The notes below the pieces were generated by a model. The model saw nothing but the letters and a program-made list of their open reading frames with translations. It ran no database searches and was not told where the DNA came from. From the NCBI RefSeq assembly GCF_020559915.1, contig NZ_JAJCLZ010000035.1, positions 1-15,234 of the forward strand: DNA of 15,234 nucleotides, written 5' to 3'. Shown in pieces: positions 13,049-15,234 of this stretch. The first letter of the stretch is position 1; every line of letters begins with the position of its first letter. The position numbers and the translations under genes were made by a program. This DNA is from Ruminococcus sp. 210702-SL.1.03 (GTDB taxonomy: Bacteria; Bacillota; Clostridia; Oscillospirales; Ruminococcaceae).

Positions 13049-13621
13049 TTGGCTAAAGACGGAACAAATCGTGGCGGACGGCGTGTCCGTGCGGGAGATA
13101 AGCCCCTCCCTGCCGCTGAACGAATACAGAGCGGTCTGCCCACAAGAATTATGAATAATGACATTCCGACCCTCGAGCCTGCCGAACTTGAATCAGTAGA
13201 CCTGCCCGAGGGTGCTGTGCTGGACGGTGCGGATATGCCCCGCCCTGCGGAGTATCTTTCTGCAAGACAAAAGAATGGCGTGCCGCTGGGGGCTGATGAG
13301 ATATACAAGGAAACTTGGCTGTGGCTGAAACGCAGAGGGTGCGAGAACCTAGTCAACAAGCGGCTTATCGAAGCGTATGCTCAGGCTTTCGCTCGATATA
13401 TCCAGTGCGAGGACGCTGTCAGCCAGTACGGACTGCTCGGCAAACACCCCACCACAGGCGGAGTAATGGCTTCACCTTTCGTGCAGATGAGCCAGCAGTT
13501 TCAAAAGTCAGCAAACCTCATTTGGTATGAAATTTACGATATTGTCAAGCGAAACTGCACGGAACAGTTCAGCGAAAGTCCGCACGACGCTATGGAAGAG
13601 TTACTTAGGAGGAGAGGCTAA
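13049..13621 (+). CDS. Terminase small subunit, P27 family
   Basis: A 190-residue protein that fits the P27-type (terminase_4) small subunits: a basic, glycine-rich N-terminus (TNRGGRRVRAGDKPLP), an acidic proline-rich linker (about 36-70), then a helical domain (about 80-175) with IYKETWLWLKRRGCENLVNK and a helix with FVQMSQQFQKSANLIW. The small subunit recognises phage DNA at cos or pac and loads the large terminase. It starts with TTG at 13049, chosen because GGAGGTG lies 5-6 nt upstream and no in-frame ATG precedes the conserved basic start. The large subunit does not follow directly; two methyltransferases intervene, as in many gut Firmicute phages, and the window ends before it. Its stop shares one base with the next ATG. 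Confidence 0.85.
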   Translation: MAKDGTNRGGRRVRAGDKPLPAAERIQSGLPTRIMNNDIPTLEPAELESVDLPEGAVLDGADMPRPAEYLSARQKNGVPLGADEIYKETWLWLKRRGCENLVNKRLIEAYAQAFARYIQCEDAVSQYGLLGKHPTTGGVMASPFVQMSQQFQKSANLIWYEIYDIVKRNCTEQFSESPHDAMEELLRRRG

Positions 13622-14871
13622 TGCAAACCACAACAGAAATGCAGCTTGTTTCAACAGACAAGCTTATCCCATATGTCAACAATGCCCGAACCCATTCGGC
13701 TGAGCAGATAATGAAACTTCGCTCGTCCTTGCGTGAGTTCGGGTTTATCAATCCTGTCATAATCGACCGTGAGTTTAACGTTATCGCAGGTCACGGACGC
13801 ATTGCAGCCGCAAAGGCTGAGGGCATTGAAGAAGTTCCCTGCGTGTTCGCTGACCATCTTACAGAGGCTCAAAAGAAAGCATATATACTTGCCGACAACA
13901 GAATGGTACTCGACGCCGGCTGGGACGAAGAGATGCTCAAAGTTGAGATCGAGGCTTTGCAGGCTGAGGATATTGACATCTCGCTGACGTGGTTTGATGA
14001 GAAAGAGCTGGCAAGTCTTTTTGATACTGATACAGATGCACAAGAGGACGATTTCGATGTTGACGCTGAGTTGGAAAAGCCTTGTGTTACGCAGAGTGGA
14101 GATATATGGACGCTTGGAAAGCACACTCTTGTATGCGGTGACAGCACAAAAGAAGATACATACGCCGCTCTTATGGACAGCAGAAAGGCAAACCTAGTCA
14201 TAACCGACCCGCCCTACAACGTAAATTACGAGGGTACGGCTGGCAAGATAAAAAATGACAATATGGCTGCGGACAAGTTCTATCAGTTTCTGTTTGACGC
14301 TTTCAGCAATATGGCAAATGTTATGGCGGACGATGCGAGCATTTACGTTTTCCACGCAGATACGGAAGGTCTGAATTTCCGCAAGGCTTTTGCAGATGCA
14401 GGTTTTTATCTTTCCGGGTGCTGTATTTGGAAAAAGCAAAGCCTAGTGCTTGGACGTTCGCCTTATCAGTGGCAGCACGAACCAGTCCTCTACGGTTGGA
14501 AAAAGAAAGGCAAACACCAGTGGTACACCGGCAGAAAAGAATCTACCATCTGGGAATTCGACAAGCCGAAGCGCAATGGCGACCACCCGACAATGAAGCC
14601 TGTTCCATTGTTAGCCTACCCGATACGCAATTCCAGTATGGTTAATTCAGTAGTCCTTGACCCATTCGGCGGAAGCGGCTCAACGCTCATAGCCTGCGAA
14701 CAAACGGACAGAATATGCCTTACCATTGAGCTTGATGAGAAGTTTTGCGATGTGATCGTCAAGAGATACATCGAGCAGGTTGGCAGTGATGATGGTGTGT
14801 ATGTTGTCCGAGATGGCAAAAAGATACCTTACTCAGAACTTGTGAAAGAGGTGGAGGAAGCGAATGACTAA
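13621..14871 (+). CDS. ParB-domain DNA methyltransferase (N6-adenine/N4-cytosine, beta-type)
   Basis: A 416-residue fusion. Residues about 8-100 are a ParB/Srx-like domain (PVIIDREFNVIAGHGRIAAA, with GHGR at 57-60), then a short acidic linker (about 136-152), then a SAM-dependent amino-methyltransferase. The catalytic DPPY (196-199, motif IV) comes before the SAM-binding DPFGGSGST (347-355, motif I), the order of the beta class. HPTMKP (322-327) is the usual motif before motif X. Such fusions are common in temperate phages, where they methylate phage DNA against host restriction. The ATG shares one base with the small terminase stop, and the end overlaps the next methyltransferase by 8 nt, so the three are co-translated. 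The target base and site are not readable. Complete gene. Confidence 0.9.
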   Translation: MQTTTEMQLVSTDKLIPYVNNARTHSAEQIMKLRSSLREFGFINPVIIDREFNVIAGHGRIAAAKAEGIEEVPCVFADHLTEAQKKAYILADNRMVLDAGWDEEMLKVEIEALQAEDIDISLTWFDEKELASLFDTDTDAQEDDFDVDAELEKPCVTQSGDIWTLGKHTLVCGDSTKEDTYAALMDSRKANLVITDPPYNVNYEGTAGKIKNDNMAADKFYQFLFDAFSNMANVMADDASIYVFHADTEGLNFRKAFADAGFYLSGCCIWKKQSLVLGRSPYQWQHEPVLYGWKKKGKHQWYTGRKESTIWEFDKPKRNGDHPTMKPVPLLAYPIRNSSMVNSVVLDPFGGSGSTLIACEQTDRICLTIELDEKFCDVIVKRYIEQVGSDDGVYVVRDGKKIPYSELVKEVEEAND

Positions 14872-15190
14872 AACCGACCTTACTCTGGGAAGTCTTTTTG
14901 ACGGCTCAGGCGGCTTTCCACTTGGCGGAATGATATGCGGGATAAAGCCGATATGGGCGTCAGAGATAGAGCCTTTTCCCATAAGAGTGACCACGAAGAG
15001 AATACCACAGATGAAACACTACGGCGATATTTCAAAGCTTAGCGGTGCTAAACTTCCGCCTGTGGACATCATCACATTCGGCAGTCCTTGTCAGGATATG
15101 AGCATAGCAGGAAAAAGAGCAGGGCTTGGTGGCTCACGTTCAAACCTTTTCTACGAGGCTTTAAGACTAATAGACGAAATGATGATATAG
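14864..15190 (+). CDS. DNA (cytosine-5) methyltransferase, truncated after 108 residues
   Basis: The N-terminal part of a C5-cytosine methyltransferase. Motif I is GSLFDGSGGFPLGG (9-22), the motif II region is IWASEIEPFP, and motif IV is GSPCQDMS with the catalytic C76, followed by AGKRAGLGG. The match runs to RSNLFYEALRLIDEM, then the frame ends with Met-Ile-TAG. Complete enzymes have 300-450 residues; the target-recognition domain and motifs VI-X are missing. Reading past the TAG gives only four codons before TGA, so this is not a simple amber mutation. The sequence after about 15178 becomes AT-rich and unrelated, which suggests a break by a mobile element or deletion. The ATG overlaps the preceding gene by 8 nt. 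The product cannot be an active methyltransferase alone. Confidence 0.88.
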   Translation: MTKTDLTLGSLFDGSGGFPLGGMICGIKPIWASEIEPFPIRVTTKRIPQMKHYGDISKLSGAKLPPVDIITFGSPCQDMSIAGKRAGLGGSRSNLFYEALRLIDEMMI

Positions 15191-15234
15191 TATAATAAAA
15201 CTTGACACTCCAACCTCAAAGAAGTAAAATAGAA
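15191..15234 (+). promoter_or_regulatory. Outward consensus promoter at a probable junction
   Basis: TTGACA (15202-15207), a 17-bp spacer and TAAAAT (15225-15230) form a near-consensus vegetative promoter pointing out of the window, directly after the truncated methyltransferase. Phage late genes do not normally have such a promoter inside a methyltransferase gene, so it probably belongs to an inserted element. Confidence 0.5.

Noticed and set aside
13621..14871. ParB partition protein
   Set aside because: The ParB-like domain is fused to a complete methyltransferase with DPPY and SAM-binding motifs, and no ParA gene is nearby.
15191..15234. Start of a group II intron in the cytosine methyltransferase
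   Set aside because: The expected GTGYG-type 5' end is not present at the junction, and too little sequence remains to see intron structure.

Overview
The window looks like the middle of a temperate siphophage genome (prophage) in a low-to-mid GC gut Firmicute, most likely a Ruminococcus-like Oscillospiraceae or a relative. This rests on the gene set and order: an SSB-like DUF2815 protein, a DUF2800 Fe-S nuclease and a family A DNA polymerase on one strand; a primase-helicase, VRR-NUC nuclease, SNF2 helicase, ArpU/RinA-like regulator, HNH endonuclease, small terminase and two DNA methyltransferases on the other. Strong GGAGG ribosome binding sites and TTGACA/TATAAT promoters fit the same host group. 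The host assignment is an inference; no rRNA or host housekeeping gene is present. No integrase, large terminase, structural or lysis gene lies in the window, so neither phage end is seen with certainty.

Layout. (1) 1-315: a frame with in-frame stops, probably a gene remnant. (2) 285-1108, minus strand: a cysteine-rich helix-turn-helix protein behind a long structured 5' leader, with an overlapping leader ORF that may open a hairpin over its ribosome binding site. (3) 1140-3330, minus: an unusually long (661 aa) ImmA/IrrE-type metallopeptidase with a C-terminal HTH, with its own promoter and terminator. (4) 3344-7603, minus: the leftward replication operon (two small proteins, DUF2800 nuclease, DUF2815 SSB-like protein, family A DNA polymerase). 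The polymerase frame is broken by a single in-frame TAG between catalytic motifs B and C. (5) 7604-7899: a divergent control region with three copies of a ~21-bp box, each exactly 15 bp from a -10 element, two facing right and one left. (6) 7900-12480, plus: primase-helicase, a large nested inverted repeat, then VRR-NUC nuclease, SNF2 helicase and ArpU/RinA-like regulator. (7) 12486-12571: a probable late promoter followed at once by an intrinsic terminator. (8) 12589-15190: HNH endonuclease, P27-type small terminase, ParB-domain adenine/cytosine-N4 methylase, and a C5-cytosine methyltransferase cut off after 108 residues. The last ~50 bases are AT-rich and hold a strong outward promoter, as expected at a mobile-element junction.

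How it works together. The two divergent early operons supply a primase-helicase, polymerase, SSB and nucleases for phage DNA replication. The regulator at the end of the rightward operon probably switches on the packaging and late genes from the promoter just beyond its own stop codon. The two methyltransferases would protect phage DNA from restriction. The amber codon in the polymerase and the truncated methyltransferase suggest either a decaying prophage or, less likely, stop-codon suppression. Most genes belong to known phage families. The least explained elements are the three promoter boxes, the nested inverted repeat at 10196-10302, the promoter-terminator pair at 12486-12571 and the leader of the gene at 285.
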